From Bacteroidota bacterium (GTDB lineage Bacteria; Bacteroidota; Bacteroidia; Bacteroidales; UBA12077), in assembly GCA_020444275.1 (NCBI GenBank), contig JAHLLG010000001.1:1019773-1083772 (forward strand): a DNA stretch of 64,000 bases, given 5' to 3'. Below are positions 18,427 through 26,356 of this stretch, piece by piece (positions within the stretch are counted from its first letter, which is position 1; each line of letters begins with the position of its first letter). Made by a program: the position numbers and the translations under genes. The notes below the pieces were generated by a model, which saw only the letters and a program-made list of their open reading frames with translations, had not been told where the DNA came from and did not search any database.

Positions 18427-19427
18427 TGAATAAATTATTTATATCACCATCTCCTCATGTTTATGAGGATACAAGCGTAAAACGGTTGATGTTTGATGTT
18501 GTAATTGCTCTGTTGCCTGCATTGGCATTTTCCATCTATTTTTTCGGAATGGGAGCAATTATCGTAACATTAACTGCAGTTATATCTTGTGTAGCTTTTG
18601 AATGGTTAATTCAGAAGTTTATTCTTAAACAGGAACCTTCGATTTCTGACGGATCGGCAATCTTAACCGGTTTATTATTAGCCTTTAATATACCAACAAA
18701 TTTACCCATATGGATTATCATTATTGGTAGTTTGGTAGCTATAGGTATTGGTAAAATGTCGTTTGGAGGTTTAGGAAATAACCCGTTTAACCCTGCATTG
18801 GTCGGACGTGTATTTATGTTAATATCCTTTCCGGTGCAAATGACAAGCTGGCCAGTACCAACCGGATTCAGTAATAGATATACCGATGCTGTTACCGGAG
18901 CAACTCCACTGGGAGTAATGAAAGAAGGTTTAAGTGCTGGTAAACCAGTTTCTGAATTGATGAGTAATATCCCAAGTCATATGGAACTGTTTTATGGACA
19001 CATGGGAGGGTCCATGGGAGAAATTGCAGCTCTTGCATTATTAATCGGATTTGCATATATGCTTTTCAGAAAAGTTATTAAGTGTCATATTCCTGTAGCA
19101 ATATTTACTACAATAATTGCATTTACCGGAATATTATGGTTAATCAACCCTGAATCGAATGCAGATCCTTTATTCCATTTATTAACTGGGGGTGTAATGT
19201 TAGGTGCTATTTATATGGCTACCGATTATGTTACTTCACCAATGTCGGTTAAGGGAATGTGGATTTACGGAATTGGTATTGGAGTTATAACCGTTGCAAT
19301 TCGTGTTTTTGGAGCATATCCTGAAGGAATATCATTTGCAATTCTTATCATGAACGCATTTGTTCCTCTGATTAATATGTATGTAAAACCAAAACGTTTT
19401 GGAGAGGAGGTAAAAGATGGCCAGTAA
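18426..19427 (+). CDS. rnfD: Rnf electron transport complex subunit D
   Basis: A multi-spanning membrane subunit of 333 residues from the ATG at 18426, which overlaps the rnfC stop. The open frame continues upstream to 18321 but there overlaps rnfC and is not used. The protein carries the covalent-FMN motif (DAVTGATPLG, Thr at ~160), the conserved SPSPHVYEDTSVKRLM opening, NNPFNPALVGR and the membrane helices of the NqrB/RnfD family. It forms part of the ion-translocating core. Its 3' end overlaps rnfG by 11 bases. Confidence 0.97.
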   Translation: MNKLFISPSPHVYEDTSVKRLMFDVVIALLPALAFSIYFFGMGAIIVTLTAVISCVAFEWLIQKFILKQEPSISDGSAILTGLLLAFNIPTNLPIWIIIIGSLVAIGIGKMSFGGLGNNPFNPALVGRVFMLISFPVQMTSWPVPTGFSNRYTDAVTGATPLGVMKEGLSAGKPVSELMSNIPSHMELFYGHMGGSMGEIAALALLIGFAYMLFRKVIKCHIPVAIFTTIIAFTGILWLINPESNADPLFHLLTGGVMLGAIYMATDYVTSPMSVKGMWIYGIGIGVITVAIRVFGAYPEGISFAILIMNAFVPLINMYVKPKRFGEEVKDGQ

Positions 19428-19998
19428 GAAAGAATCAACTTTTGTAACCATGGTGCTTACATTGTTCTTAGTAACTTTTATAGCATCAGCAGCGTTAGGT
19501 TACTTGTATGAACTAACAAAAGAACCTATTGCAGCAAGTAAACTTGCTAAACAAAATACAGCAATAAAGCAGGTAGTTCCTGATTTTGATAATGAGCCGG
19601 CCAATGAATCCTATACGATGGATGTTGATGGTGGTACACTTGAATTTTTTCCGGCAAAGAAAAGTGGTGAACTTGTTGGTACCGCAGTAAGTACATTTAC
19701 CAACCAGGGTTTTAGTGGAAATTTTAAAATTATGGTTGGTTTTCTGCCTGATGGTACAATCAATAATATTTCTGTATTAGAACATAAAGAAACACCAGGA
19801 CTAGGTGATAAAATGCAGAAAAACAAATCAGACTGGAGTCTTCAGTTTAATGGCAAAAACCCTGCTGATTTTCAGTTAAAAGTGACAAAAGATGGTGGTG
19901 ATGTGGATGCTATTACTGCATCAACAATTAGCTCCAGAGCATTTTGTGATGCGGTACAAAGAGCATATAATGCATATATGGAAGGAGGTAAAAAATGA
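19417..19998 (+). CDS. rnfG: Rnf electron transport complex subunit G
   Basis: A 193-residue subunit with one N-terminal membrane helix and a periplasmic FMN-binding domain. The motif that binds FMN covalently appears as DAITASTISS near residue 170; the flavin-bearing Thr is kept although the usual S-G-A-T reads T-A-S-T. The segment EHKETPGLGDKMQ is typical of RnfG/NqrC. The start overlaps rnfD, with AGGAGGT just upstream; the end overlaps rnfE by 4 bases (ATGA), so translation is coupled through D-G-E. Confidence 0.96.
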   Translation: MASKKESTFVTMVLTLFLVTFIASAALGYLYELTKEPIAASKLAKQNTAIKQVVPDFDNEPANESYTMDVDGGTLEFFPAKKSGELVGTAVSTFTNQGFSGNFKIMVGFLPDGTINNISVLEHKETPGLGDKMQKNKSDWSLQFNGKNPADFQLKVTKDGGDVDAITASTISSRAFCDAVQRAYNAYMEGGKK

Positions 19999-20582
19999 AT
20001 CAATTAAAAAACTTTACCAAAGGATTCTTTAAGGAAAATGCAGTTTTCGTATTATTCCTTGGATTATGTCCTACGTTAGGTGTTACAACTTCGGCAATAA
20101 ACGGATTAGGAATGGGATTGGCAACTACATTTGTATTGGTAATGTCCAATTTAGTAGTTTCTATCGTAAAATCCCAAATTCCTGATAAGGTTCGTATTCC
20201 TTCATTTATCGTGATTATTGCATCGTTTGTGACCATGGTTGAATTATTGATGCAGGCATATTTGCCATCATTGTTTGAACAGTTAGGATTATTTATTCCT
20301 CTTATTGTTGTAAACTGTCTTGTACTGGGAAGATCGGAAGCGTTTGCTTCTAAAAATGGAGTATTATCTTCAATAATCGACGGATTAGGTATGGGATTAG
20401 GTTTTGCAATGGCTTTAACCATTTTAGGTGGTGTACGTGAAGTTTTAGGTAGTGGATCAATATTCGGTTATAAATTTATTGAAGGCGACGGAATGCTTGT
20501 TTTTGTGCTTGCACCTGGAGCATTTATCGCGTTAGGCTACTTAATTGTGATAATAAATAAAATAAATAAAAAAACTGCTTAA
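19995..20582 (+). CDS. rnfE: Rnf electron transport complex subunit E
   Basis: A 195-residue integral membrane subunit with six predicted helices, of the RnfE/NqrD family. Conserved blocks are NAVFVLFLGLCPTLGVTTSA, PLIVVNCLVLGRSEAFASKN and DGLGMGLGFAMALT. With RnfA it forms the membrane pair that is thought to hold an iron site between conserved Cys residues (here in GLCPTLG and VNCLV). A Shine-Dalgarno GGAGG precedes the start inside rnfG. Confidence 0.97.
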   Translation: MNQLKNFTKGFFKENAVFVLFLGLCPTLGVTTSAINGLGMGLATTFVLVMSNLVVSIVKSQIPDKVRIPSFIVIIASFVTMVELLMQAYLPSLFEQLGLFIPLIVVNCLVLGRSEAFASKNGVLSSIIDGLGMGLGFAMALTILGGVREVLGSGSIFGYKFIEGDGMLVFVLAPGAFIALGYLIVIINKINKKTA

Positions 20583-20592
20583 TTAGAATACT

Positions 20593-21165
20593 ATGGAATA
20601 TATAATTATTATCATATCGGCAATATTTGTAAATAATATTGTATTAGCAAAATTCCTTGGTATATGTCCGTTTATTGGCGTTTCGAGTAAAGTTGAAACC
20701 TCAATAGGGATGACCGGGGCAGTTACTTTCGTAATGGTTATTGCAACTATTGTAACTTACTTGTTACAAAAATATGTATTGGATGCTTTTGGTATCGGTT
20801 TTATGCAAACCATTACATTTATTCTTGTTATTGCATCGTTAGTGCAATTGGTTGAGATTATTCTAAAAAAGGTTAGTCCTTCATTATATCAGGCATTAGG
20901 TATATTTTTACCTTTAATAACAACAAACTGTGCAGTATTAGGTGTTGCCATATTAGCAGTACAAAACGATTATAATTTATTAGAAAGTGTTGTTTTTGCA
21001 ATAGCCAATGCCATAGGTTTTGGATTGGCATTAATCGTATTTGCCGGCTTACGTGAGCACATGGATATGGTTAACATTCCAAAAGCTATGAAAGGAGTGC
21101 CCATTGCCTTTGTTGTAGCTGGATTATTAGCACTGGCATTTATGGGATTTGCAGGATTAGTTTAA
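20593..21165 (+). CDS. rnfA: Rnf electron transport complex subunit A
   Basis: A 190-residue integral membrane subunit paralogous to RnfE. Conserved blocks are [20 protein letters not shown] (Cys in membrane helix 1), [16 protein letters not shown] (second Cys) and [13 protein letters not shown]-like [11 protein letters not shown]. It ends the operon 10 bases after rnfE and is followed by a strong terminator, so rnfA closes the transcription unit. Confidence 0.97.
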   Translation: MEYIIIIISAIFVNNIVLAKFLGICPFIGVSSKVETSIGMTGAVTFVMVIATIVTYLLQKYVLDAFGIGFMQTITFILVIASLVQLVEIILKKVSPSLYQALGIFLPLITTNCAVLGVAILAVQNDYNLLESVVFAIANAIGFGLALIVFAGLREHMDMVNIPKAMKGVPIAFVVAGLLALAFMGFAGLV

Positions 21166-21188
21166 TCAATTAATATTAACAACTTATC

Positions 21189-21218
21189 AAAGAGCAACCT
21201 AATTGGTTGCTCTTTTTG
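21189..21218 (+). terminator. Intrinsic terminator of the rnf operon
   Basis: AAAGAGCAACC (21189-21199) and GGTTGCTCTTT (21205-21215) form a perfect 11-bp stem with a 5-base loop, followed by a T-rich run. Confidence 0.92.
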
Positions 21219-21266
21219 TTTTATATTCTTTTTGTTTTTTTTAAATTGCTATCGATTTTAAGGAAT

Positions 21267-23561
21267 ATGAAATCTAAACACCTAATTATTACAACCGCTA
21301 TTATTGTTTTTTGTACACTTTTTGGCTATTCTGCTGACAAAAAGAATGTACTTATCATTAACTCGTACCATAAAGGACTTAAATGGAACGATGATATTTT
21401 ATCAGGCATTACTTATGGATTAAATGAATCTGAATTTGAAATTGAGATTTATATTGAGTTTTTAGATTCAAAGCGGTTTTTAGAAACAAAAGAATATGAT
21501 CAAGGCCTGTATAAATTATTCCTAACAAAGTATAAAGAGGTTGATCTGGACGTGATAATAGTTTCGGATGATTTTGCATTATCATTTATGTTAGCACAGA
21601 GGGATAGTATTTTTGGTCCAGTTCCAACCGTATTTTGTGGTATCAATAATCCGCATAAGTACCCGAACACTTACACAGGTGTCCTAGAAAACATAGAATT
21701 TCTTGATAATTTCAAATTAATTCGCAATTTACATCCCAACTATTCAAAAATATATATAATTGTTGATGATACACCCACAGGGAATAGTATTTACGACAGG
21801 GCTTACAGGCTAAATCTTTTAACAAATGAAGAGTTCAGATATGAATTTCTTAGAAACTATACCTTTAAAGAATTATTTCAAAGAGTAAGTGAATTGGAAG
21901 AAAATGCTGTGATTTTTTTAACAGCTTTTACACAGGATAGGAATGGCGATTATAGCTCCTATAAAGAAATAGTTTCTAATCTGGTAAACTACACAAAGGT
22001 TCCTGTGTATGGCACGTGGGATTTTTATTTAGATATGGGAATTGTGGGAGGAAAACTAATTAAAGGCTTTGAGCAAGGATACACAGCATCAAAAATGGCG
22101 GTCGATATTCTTAAAGGGAAAAACTTAAATCAGATGGAGATTAGGATGTCGAAAGCAGAATATCAATTTGATTATAACGCCTTAAAAGAATATAAGATTT
22201 CCAAACGTAATCTGCCTGATCATGCACAAATAATTAACCGTCCTTTTGAATTTATTTTTGAAAATAAACAACAAACTATTTTTTGGGGAGTTATTTTTAT
22301 CCTGTTGTTGGTTATAATCGTAACACTTATTACCTATATAATTTATAGAAAAAAGAAAATTGTTGAGATCAGAAGATATAATAAAAGCATTGAACTTAAT
22401 AATGAGAAATTACAAATTGCCAAAGAAAAGGCAGAAGAGTCCGATCGATTAAAATCAGCATTTCTGGCTAATATGTCACATGAATTAAGAACTCCGATGA
22501 ATGGAATTATTGGATTTTCCAAATTAATTATAGATGCGAATGATATGAGTCAGGAGTTACTCAAGAAATATTTAAATATTATTCATAAAAGTGGGTATAT
22601 ACTTTTAAATTTAGTAAATGACATTATTGATCTTTCCAAAATAGAATCAATGCAGTTGAAATTGAATTATACTAAATTTAAGCTGAATGAATTAATTGAC
22701 GAGTTGCATGGTTTCTTTATATCAGAAAAGGAGAATACAGGAAAGAATGATCTTGAAATTATTGCGAAAAAAGATTATGCATTTAAAGATCTTATGATCT
22801 ATTCTGATAGTAATAGAATTCGGCAAGTGCTTTATAATCTAATACATAATGCCCTTAAATTTACCGATAAAGGATATATAAAGTTTGGTTATCATATTGA
22901 GAATGATAATTTAAAGTTTTTTGTTGAAGATACTGGTATTGGAATGTCGGATGTGGATAAAAAAATTATTTTTGAACGATTCAGACAAGTAGATGACAAA
23001 ACAACAAGAAGATATGGAGGTTCAGGTATCGGTCTGACCGTTTCAAAAGGTATTATTGAAAATTTAAAAGGTAAAATCTGGGTTGATTCTCAAAAAGGTA
23101 TGGGGTCAACTTTCTATTTCACTATTCCGTTTAATCCTGTAAGTAATCAAAAACAACAGGTTACGCATGTGATTAATCATAAAAATTATAAATGGCCGGG
23201 CAAAACAATTTTAATTGTAGAGGATTCTACCGTATCGTATGAGCTTTTAACAAAATTTCTAAAAGATGCGCAGGTGAGCTTTCTATATGCAACGAATGGT
23301 GAAGAGGCGATTAAAATTTGCACCGAAAATGTGCAAGTTGATCTAGTGCTAATGGATATTCAGTTACCCATAATGGATGGCTTGGAAGCTACATCGATAA
23401 TTAAAAAACATAAACCAGAGCTTCCTATTATTGCTCAAACAGCAAATGCAATGGAAGAAGATAGACCCAATATTATTTCTGCCGGTTGCGACGATTACGT
23501 ATCCAAACCGATCAATAGAATTGAGCTACTACAAAAAATTGATAACTTTTTAAATCAATAA
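21267..23561 (+). CDS. Hybrid histidine kinase with periplasmic substrate-binding-like sensor
   Basis: A 764-residue protein from the ATG at 21267; an upstream in-frame ORF start lies within the rnf terminator and is rejected. It has a signal sequence/first helix and a periplasmic domain of ~300 residues resembling ABC-type solute-binding proteins (VLIINSYHKGLKWNDDIL, VDLDVIIVSDDFAL, PTVFCGINN, TGVLENIEF). A membrane helix (~353-375) and short coiled coil follow. Then come HisKA with phospho-His ([15 protein letters not shown]), HATPase (NLIHNALKF, EDTGIGM, GGSGIGLTVS) and a C-terminal receiver (LIVEDS...LVLMDIQLPIMDG...SKPI). It is predicted to sense a small solute and relay phosphate within itself. 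No output domain is present, and it is the only hybrid kinase here on the plus strand. Confidence 0.92.
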   Translation: MKSKHLIITTAIIVFCTLFGYSADKKNVLIINSYHKGLKWNDDILSGITYGLNESEFEIEIYIEFLDSKRFLETKEYDQGLYKLFLTKYKEVDLDVIIVSDDFALSFMLAQRDSIFGPVPTVFCGINNPHKYPNTYTGVLENIEFLDNFKLIRNLHPNYSKIYIIVDDTPTGNSIYDRAYRLNLLTNEEFRYEFLRNYTFKELFQRVSELEENAVIFLTAFTQDRNGDYSSYKEIVSNLVNYTKVPVYGTWDFYLDMGIVGGKLIKGFEQGYTASKMAVDILKGKNLNQMEIRMSKAEYQFDYNALKEYKISKRNLPDHAQIINRPFEFIFENKQQTIFWGVIFILLLVIIVTLITYIIYRKKKIVEIRRYNKSIELNNEKLQIAKEKAEESDRLKSAFLANMSHELRTPMNGIIGFSKLIIDANDMSQELLKKYLNIIHKSGYILLNLVNDIIDLSKIESMQLKLNYTKFKLNELIDELHGFFISEKENTGKNDLEIIAKKDYAFKDLMIYSDSNRIRQVLYNLIHNALKFTDKGYIKFGYHIENDNLKFFVEDTGIGMSDVDKKIIFERFRQVDDKTTRRYGGSGIGLTVSKGIIENLKGKIWVDSQKGMGSTFYFTIPFNPVSNQKQQVTHVINHKNYKWPGKTILIVEDSTVSYELLTKFLKDAQVSFLYATNGEEAIKICTENVQVDLVLMDIQLPIMDGLEATSIIKKHKPELPIIAQTANAMEEDRPNIISAGCDDYVSKPINRIELLQKIDNFLNQ

Positions 23562-23655
23562 CCTACATCAATTCCTGATTTTTATCATTGTTGCATAACA
23601 TCTTAATTGGTTGGTGATCATGAGATTTATCAACTTTTTTATTTAATGCCGAATC

Positions 23656-23663
23656 TATTTTTG
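23656..23663 (+). promoter_or_regulatory. -7 element of the Gate-domain gene
   Basis: TATTTTTG is a perfect TAnnTTTG, 32 bases before the ATG at 23696; no good -33 TTTG was seen. Confidence 0.45.
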
Positions 23664-23695
23664 CTTGCCAAATTATACTCTTAATTCATAAAAAT

Positions 23696-24859
23696 ATGAA
23701 CGCACTGAATAATATAAAACAGTCGGATTTTTTGAGAAACAGAAGGTACGAAGCATTTGTATTTCTTATTCTGTTTTTTGGTTTCTTTGGTTACCTGGGG
23801 AGCGTTATGGGTACTACAAACCTTTTAAATACGATCATGAATACGGCCTGGGATTTGTTAATGAATACCGTATTCTTTATTATGGGCATAACAGTGCTTT
23901 CGGGAGCTTTAGGTAAACTAATGATTGAGTTTGGTGTGGTTCGATTACTCGAAATATTTTTAGCGCCTTTGATGAAACCTGTATTTAAACTTCCAGGAGT
24001 TGCTTCATTAGCTGCATTAATGACGTTCTTTTCAGATAATCCGGCGATTATAAGCCTTTCTAACGATAAAAATTTCAGTAAATATTTTAAAAAGTACGAA
24101 CTGATCTCGCTTACTAATTTTGGAACTGCTTTTGGTATGGGACTTATCGTTTTAACTTTCATGGCAAGCTTTGGATACTTCGGACCTGCAATGATAGGAT
24201 TTTTAGGAGCGGTGATTGGTGCTGTAGTCTCAACACGATTAATGCAGGCCATGATAAAAAAACAGTTTCCACTGGAAGAAAAAATGGAATTAAAAGAAGA
24301 TGCATCAACCATTTCATTCAAATCCAAAGGAGGTGTGTTTCTTCGGTTTCTGAATTCTATACTCGATGGAGGGAAAGCTGGTGTTGATTTAGGATTACAA
24401 ATTATTCCCGGTGTTTTAATTATTAGTACTGTTATTATGATCATTACCTTCGGTCCTCACGATGCATCGGCAGGTTATCAGGGATTAGCATATGAAGGCG
24501 TTCCGGTTTTACCTAAAATAGCGGGATGGTTCGATTGGTTGTTCGATGGTTTGTTTGGTTTTAAAAAGCCTGAACTGGTAGCTTTTCCTATTACCTCGTT
24601 GGGAGCTGTAGGCGCGGCATTATCGTTAGTAAAAGAATTTATAAACCAGGGAATAATAACTGGTAACGAAATTGCAGTATTTACTGCAATGGGAATGTGC
24701 TGGAGTGGTTACTTAAGTACACATACTGCAATGCTCGATACTTTAAACTACAGAAAGTTAACTTCAAAAGCACTTATCTCGCATACAATTGGTGGTATTG
24801 TGGCCGGAGCTGTAGCCCATTACATTTATGTTTTGTTAAATATTTGGTTTACTATATAG
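23696..24859 (+). CDS. Gate (nucleoside-recognition) domain membrane protein
   Basis: A 387-residue integral membrane protein with eight or more hydrophobic segments. Two halves resemble the Gate domain shared by nucleoside permeases and the sporulation proteins SpmA/SpmB: 'NTAWDLLMNTVFFIMGITVLSGALGKLM...FLAPLMKPVFKLPGVASLAALMTFFSDNPAII' and 'VDLGLQIIPGVLIISTVIM...GWFDWLFDGLFGFKKPELVAFPITSLGAVGAAL'. This suggests a transporter or a membrane structural role; the substrate is unknown, and spore formation is not implied. It has its own promoter element and a strong terminator at 24892-24917, so it is monocistronic. Confidence 0.8.
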   Translation: MNALNNIKQSDFLRNRRYEAFVFLILFFGFFGYLGSVMGTTNLLNTIMNTAWDLLMNTVFFIMGITVLSGALGKLMIEFGVVRLLEIFLAPLMKPVFKLPGVASLAALMTFFSDNPAIISLSNDKNFSKYFKKYELISLTNFGTAFGMGLIVLTFMASFGYFGPAMIGFLGAVIGAVVSTRLMQAMIKKQFPLEEKMELKEDASTISFKSKGGVFLRFLNSILDGGKAGVDLGLQIIPGVLIISTVIMIITFGPHDASAGYQGLAYEGVPVLPKIAGWFDWLFDGLFGFKKPELVAFPITSLGAVGAALSLVKEFINQGIITGNEIAVFTAMGMCWSGYLSTHTAMLDTLNYRKLTSKALISHTIGGIVAGAVAHYIYVLLNIWFTI

Positions 24860-24891
24860 TTTAGGATAAGAAAATTACCAGTATTTAAATT

Positions 24892-24917
24892 AGCCCTGCA
24901 TTTTGCGGGGCTTTTTA
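24892..24917 (+). terminator. Intrinsic terminator after the Gate-domain gene
   Basis: AGCCCTGC (24892-24899) pairs with GCGGGGCT (24905-24912, one G-T pair) around loop ATTTT and is followed by TTTTT. Confidence 0.92.
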
Positions 24918-25028
24918 TATTAGCTTGTTTGAATCACTGCATCAGAATTAAATATAGTTACGGTTTTTATAAATCATTTTTACTTAGATTTCCATCTTTC
25001 TTATGAAAAATGCTTTTTAGAGTTTCGT

Positions 25029-25049
25029 TTGTTCAGTTTATTTGAACAA
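25029..25049. promoter_or_regulatory. Operator-like inverted repeat upstream of the NmrA-like gene
   Basis: TTGTTCA and TGAACAA form a perfect 7-bp inverted repeat with a 7-base spacer, 39 bases before the ATG at 25089. The shape suits a dimeric repressor such as those that often control NmrA-like oxidoreductases, but no regulator gene is adjacent, so this is a suggestion only. Confidence 0.4.
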
Positions 25050-25088
25050 TAAATTTATCCACTTGTCACATCAAGTGAATAGCTATTA

Positions 25089-25952
25089 ATGAATCTTAAA
25101 ATGAAAAATATAAAGAGTATGAGCAAATCTAAAATCTTAGTAACCGCATCAACAGGAAATATTGGTTTACCTCTTTCAAAAGCTTTACATAAGAAAGGTA
25201 TTCCATTTACGGCCGCAACAAGAAATGCAGAGAAAGCATTTGAAAAGTTCGGTTTCGAAACCGAAACTACAAACCTCGATTTTAAACAGCCGGAAGGATT
25301 CGCCAAAGCCTTTAAAGGCGTTAAAACACTGTTTCTGTGTGGTCCTTCAGCTACCCCTGGTGCTGAAGACTTATTGGTACCACTGGTAGAAAAAGCCATT
25401 GATTCCGGAGTAGAAAAATTTGTTTTTATTGCATCTTATCCTAAGATTATGAGCATGATTGAAAATAGCGGTAAAGACTATACTTTTTTACGAGCTAATT
25501 TCTTTATGCAGAACTTTGAACTGTATCAAAAAGAAGATATTAGCAAACGGCATCAACTCTTTTTACCAACAGGAAAAGGGAAAGCTCCGTATGTAGACAC
25601 TCATGATATTGGTTTAGTTGCAGCTGAAGTAATTCAAGATCCTTCTAAATTCAGCAAGGAAACCATTTACCTTACAGGCCCTGAACCTATGGATCTTCAT
25701 CAGGTTGCTGATATTTTCTCAGATGTATTAGGCAAAGATATTACCTACAAAGAACCGGATGATGAAGCGTATCGAAAGGAAATGGAGAAGCGTGGATATG
25801 CCGAAGTATATATCGATGCTATGATCGCGGTATTTGGAAAAATTAAAAAGGGAGAGGTAAACCAAACATCAGATCGTATGGAAGAAATATTGGGTAGAAA
25901 GCCAACATCGCTTAAAAATTATATCGAACGCAATAGGTCGGTTTTCATATAA
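25089..25952 (+). CDS. NmrA/SDR-type NAD(P)-binding oxidoreductase
   Basis: A 287-residue atypical short-chain dehydrogenase of the NmrA/QOR2-like group. The N-terminal dinucleotide-binding motif is ILVTASTGNIGLPLSKAL (T-G-N-I-G); an Arg that usually selects NADPH follows in FTAATRNAEKA. Then come KTLFLCGP, KFVFIASY, FLRANFFMQNF, the substrate-domain YVDTHDIGLVAAEV and IYLTGPEPMDLHQVADIFSDVLG. The first ATG (25089) gives ten extra residues; the ATG at 25119 (MSKSKILVTAST) matches the usual family start better. Such proteins reduce quinones or act as redox sensors; the role here is unknown. It stands alone between two larger gaps. Confidence 0.85.
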   Translation: MNLKMKNIKSMSKSKILVTASTGNIGLPLSKALHKKGIPFTAATRNAEKAFEKFGFETETTNLDFKQPEGFAKAFKGVKTLFLCGPSATPGAEDLLVPLVEKAIDSGVEKFVFIASYPKIMSMIENSGKDYTFLRANFFMQNFELYQKEDISKRHQLFLPTGKGKAPYVDTHDIGLVAAEVIQDPSKFSKETIYLTGPEPMDLHQVADIFSDVLGKDITYKEPDDEAYRKEMEKRGYAEVYIDAMIAVFGKIKKGEVNQTSDRMEEILGRKPTSLKNYIERNRSVFI

Positions 25953-26356
25953 GAAAAGCGTCGATAAACCTTATCAGTATGTGAATTAAGGGTAGGCAAC
26001 TAATTGAAGTATTTTATGCAGACGATCTGTATTTAAATTGGATTTACTGTTGACTTTTGTTTCAATGCATTTGTAATTCGCAGTTATAAAGGCAGTCTTG
26101 ATATATTGAGTGCAGATTTTCACTCTTTTTTGTGTTAGGAGTATTTTTTATTCCCTGAAAATAGAATAGTTCTCAGAAACTTTCATCAATGTATCAGTAA
26201 TAACCCTTTTAAAACGATACAATCATCTATGCAGAAATGGTTTCTTTTAGTAAATTTTTGATGAATCCCATCATAAATTTCTAGCTTTAAACTAAACAAA
26301 ATTCTAAAATATCTGGTACAAATTGCCTAATTTAGCTACCCTTAATTTACTATGCT
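25953..26356. other. 404-base intergenic region between the NmrA-like gene and tex
   Basis: No convincing ORF. It contains a small hairpin with a T6 tail at 26108-26131 (listed separately), lying 155 bases after the NmrA-like stop codon. That leaves room for a long 3' UTR or a small RNA ending there. The last 100 bases must hold the tex promoter, but I found no good TAnnTTTG match. Confidence 0.5.
26108..26131 (+). terminator. Weak intrinsic terminator in the gap before tex
   Basis: GAGTG (26108-26112) and CACTC (26121-26125) form a 5-bp stem around an 8-base loop, followed at once by TTTTTT. The stem is short but the T-run is good. Confidence 0.45.

Noticed and set aside
20000-20422. 140-codon minus-strand frame opposite rnfE
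   Set aside because: Antisense of a strongly conserved rnfE; composition and position explain it as a shadow.
23791-24444. 217-codon open frame on the minus strand opposite the Gate-domain gene
   Set aside because: The plus-strand frame has clear membrane helices and family motifs; the antisense product has low-complexity Ser/Pro/Asn composition and no motif. It is a shadow frame.
4113-25975. TCGATAAACCTTA shared between the guaB-ppiC gap and the region after the NmrA-like gene
   Set aside because: A 13-base match is expected many times by chance in 64 kb of A+T-rich DNA; no further similarity around it.
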